Both the position numbers and the translations under genes were made by a program. Shown piece after piece: positions 5,177-6,775 of a stretch of 6,775 nucleotides of DNA. The stretch's first letter is position 1; each line of letters begins with the position of its first letter. The notes beneath the pieces were generated by a model that had not been told where the DNA came from, did not search any database, and saw only the letters and a list, made by a program, of their open reading frames with translations. Source of the DNA: Pseudomonadota bacterium (GTDB taxonomy: Bacteria > Pseudomonadota > Gammaproteobacteria > Burkholderiales > Burkholderiaceae_C); NCBI GenBank assembly GCA_023436025.1, contig JAEZKX010000200.1:1-6775 (forward strand). Direction: 5' to 3'.

Positions 5177-6775
5177 ATGGGCATCACGTCCCATGCGCAG
5201 AACTTCGAGGACGTGATCCTGTGGCGTGCGCTGGGCGATGTGCCGAGCGGCTTCTACATCGACATCGGCGCCCAGCATCCGGTGGCGGATTCGGTCAGCA
5301 AGGCCTTCTACGATGCCGGATGGCGCGGCTTGCACGTCGAGCCGAATGCGCACTACGCGGAGTTGCTGCGGCAGTCCCGCCCCGACGAGACGGTCATCCA
5401 GGCCGCCGTGGCCGAGCATGCCGGAGTGATCCCCTTCTACGAGATCGCCAGCACCGGCCTGTCCACGGTCAACCAGCCCGTCGCCGCGGCGCAACGCGAC
5501 AGGGGATACGACGTCGTCGAGTTGCCGGTCGCAGGTGTGACACTCGACCAGCTGTTCTCCCAGGTCGGGCAGCGCGACATCCACTGGATGAAACTGGACA
5601 TCGAGGGCGGCGAACTCGATGCCTTGCGCGGCTGGTGCGAGTCGTCCGCCCGGCCGTGGGTGCTGGTGATCGAGAGCACCTACCCGAACTCGCAGGTCGA
5701 GACGCATGCGGCGTGGGAGCCTCTCGTTCTCGCGAAGGGCTATGCCTTCGTCCAGTGGGATGGTCTCAACCGCTTCTACCTGCACGAGACGCGGGCCGAT
5801 CGCCGGGAGCGCTTCGGCCTGGGTCCGTGCTACTGGGACGATTTCCGGCTGCCGGCGTCGGCATGGCCGGTCCAGGACGTGCGCGAGGCGCACGAGCACG
5901 CGCTCGCAGGTCTTCGCGCCTCGCTGGCGGCGGACGCATCGCGGGCACGATCGGTGCTCGAGCGCGAGCGTTCGGCGCTGCGCGGGATCATCGAGGCCCA
6001 GCGGACACACGCCGCCCTGCTGGCGCAGCGCCTGCACCGCAACGACGCGCGGGACCAGCAACATGTGGCGGATCTGGCGCTCCTGGGAACGCGCCTTCGT
6101 GGCCTGGACCGGCGGCTGACCGACGCCCTGCATGCGCGTGACCAGTTGCGGGCGAGATGGCAGGCAGGAGCCTTGCAACTGCGATGGCTGCGTGCGCGCT
6201 TGCGCGCGCTGGAAGCGGACAACGCCGCGCTGGAAGAGCGCCGCGCGGCGGCAGCGCAGCAGCTGCGATACCTGCGGCGCGAACACTCTTCGCTTGCGAT
6301 CGCCCACGGATCGGTTTCGGCAGTCGCCGAATCGCGCGCGGCGCTGGTGGGGACACTGCGTGCCGAACTCGCGGCGCTCGGAGCCCAGCACGGCCGGCTT
6401 CAGCGGCTGCGGGACGAAGACGCCTTGCGCCTCGCGGGCTTGCGTGAGCAGCTGGCCGCAGCGTCGGCCGAGACGGCGCGCCAGACGGCCCTGTGCGAGT
6501 CGCTCGGCCGCGAGCAGGCGCTGCGCACCGTGGAGCTCGAGCGTCTGGCGCAGCACGAGGTCGAATCCGCCCGGCGCATCGAGGCGCTGGAGCAGGGCGC
6601 CGCGCAGCAGGACGCGGCCCGTCTCGCGCTCGAGTCGACCAAGGCGGCCCTGGAAGACGCGGTCGCGCAGGCGCAGGGCGAGATCAGCCACCTGCGTGGC
6701 GAGTTGACGCAGCTTCACGAAAGCCGGATCTGGCGCCTCGCCCGGTCGCTGCGCCTGGTGCCCCCCGGCCAGCCG
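5177..6775 (+). CDS. FkbM-family methyltransferase fused to a long coiled coil (open at right edge)
   Basis: The frame is open from 5177 to the last base, 533 codons without a stop, so the protein is incomplete here. Residues 1 to about 230 are an FkbM-type SAM-dependent methyltransferase: start ITSHAQNFEDVILWRAL (3-19), SAM motif I GFYIDIGAQHP (25-35), acidic motif LHVEPN (52-57), and MKLDIEGGELDAL (138-150), the family's hallmark. From about 235 to 515 the chain becomes Ala/Leu/Arg/Glu/Gln-rich with heptad-like leucine spacing and almost no proline or glycine clusters, as expected for a coiled coil. It ends with ESRIWRLARSLRLVPPG, like the S-x-S-W-R-L-x-x-P-L-R linker I know between coiled coils and following glycosyltransferase domains. 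FkbM enzymes in polysaccharide loci O-methylate sugars; the coiled coil may act as a ruler or scaffold. In-frame ATGs at 5108 and 5147 are alternatives, but 5177 fits the family N-terminus and a GAGG site. It is transcribed away from the gmd operon. Methyltransferase firm, substrate unknown. Confidence 0.88.
   Translation, partial: MGITSHAQNFEDVILWRALGDVPSGFYIDIGAQHPVADSVSKAFYDAGWRGLHVEPNAHYAELLRQSRPDETVIQAAVAEHAGVIPFYEIASTGLSTVNQPVAAAQRDRGYDVVELPVAGVTLDQLFSQVGQRDIHWMKLDIEGGELDALRGWCESSARPWVLVIESTYPNSQVETHAAWEPLVLAKGYAFVQWDGLNRFYLHETRADRRERFGLGPCYWDDFRLPASAWPVQDVREAHEHALAGLRASLAADASRARSVLERERSALRGIIEAQRTHAALLAQRLHRNDARDQQHVADLALLGTRLRGLDRRLTDALHARDQLRARWQAGALQLRWLRARLRALEADNAALEERRAAAAQQLRYLRREHSSLAIAHGSVSAVAESRAALVGTLRAELAALGAQHGRLQRLRDEDALRLAGLREQLAAASAETARQTALCESLGREQALRTVELERLAQHEVESARRIEALEQGAAQQDAARLALESTKAALEDAVAQAQGEISHLRGELTQLHESRIWRLARSLRLVPPGQP

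Noticed and set aside
5101..6141. 346-codon plus-strand frame starting at 5101
   Set aside because: It is out of frame with the FkbM motifs; the frame starting at ATG 5177 (or 5108) reads YIDIGAQHP and MKLDIEGGE, this one reads Arg/Gly-rich nonsense.
5159..6718. 519-codon open frame on the minus strand
   Set aside because: Antisense to the FkbM/coiled-coil gene; low-complexity Arg/Gln/Leu content and no motifs, whereas the plus frame shows SAM-binding motifs.

Overview
The window is G+C-rich and densely packed, with the strong third-position G/C bias that also opens long spurious frames on the opposite strands. Codon use, gene content and protein sequence look like a betaproteobacterium of the Burkholderiales type. 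That assignment is an inference from style, not proof. All recognisable genes belong to surface polysaccharide (capsule or O-polysaccharide-like) synthesis and export. I see no tRNA, rRNA, insertion sequence, CRISPR array or phage gene.

Layout. From about 4807 leftwards to the window edge there is one tightly packed minus-strand operon of five genes: gmd (GDP-mannose 4,6-dehydratase), rmd-like reductase, an outer-membrane polysaccharide export lipoprotein (OPX/Wza-KpsD-CtrA family), a GT4-type glycosyltransferase, and the first 139 codons of a KpsC/LipA-type capsule glycosyltransferase that runs off the left edge. Gaps between these genes are 5 nt, 21 nt, 4 nt and a 4-nt ATGA overlap, so they are almost certainly co-transcribed. 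From 4808 to 5176 lies a non-coding, visibly A+T-richer divergent intergenic region holding a perfect 14-bp palindrome. On the plus strand, from about 5177 to the right edge, runs one open reading frame: an FkbM-family methyltransferase domain followed by roughly 290 residues of predicted coiled coil, still open at the last base.

How the genes fit together. Gmd and the Rmd-like enzyme should convert GDP-mannose through GDP-4-keto-6-deoxymannose to GDP-D-rhamnose (or, if the real substrate is a GDP-heptose, to a GDP-6-deoxyheptose). The glycosyltransferase would put sugars into the chain. The KpsC-like protein suggests the Kdo-linker, ABC-transporter-dependent type of capsule, and the OPX lipoprotein would carry the chain across the outer membrane. 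The FkbM/coiled-coil protein may methylate a sugar or a chain end and could be a multidomain enzyme whose remaining domains lie beyond the window. No ABC transporter, Wzx/Wzy, or KpsE/PCP gene is inside the window.

The content is a well-known type of locus rather than a wholly new system. The least ordinary items are the large FkbM–coiled-coil fusion and the palindrome in the divergent control region.
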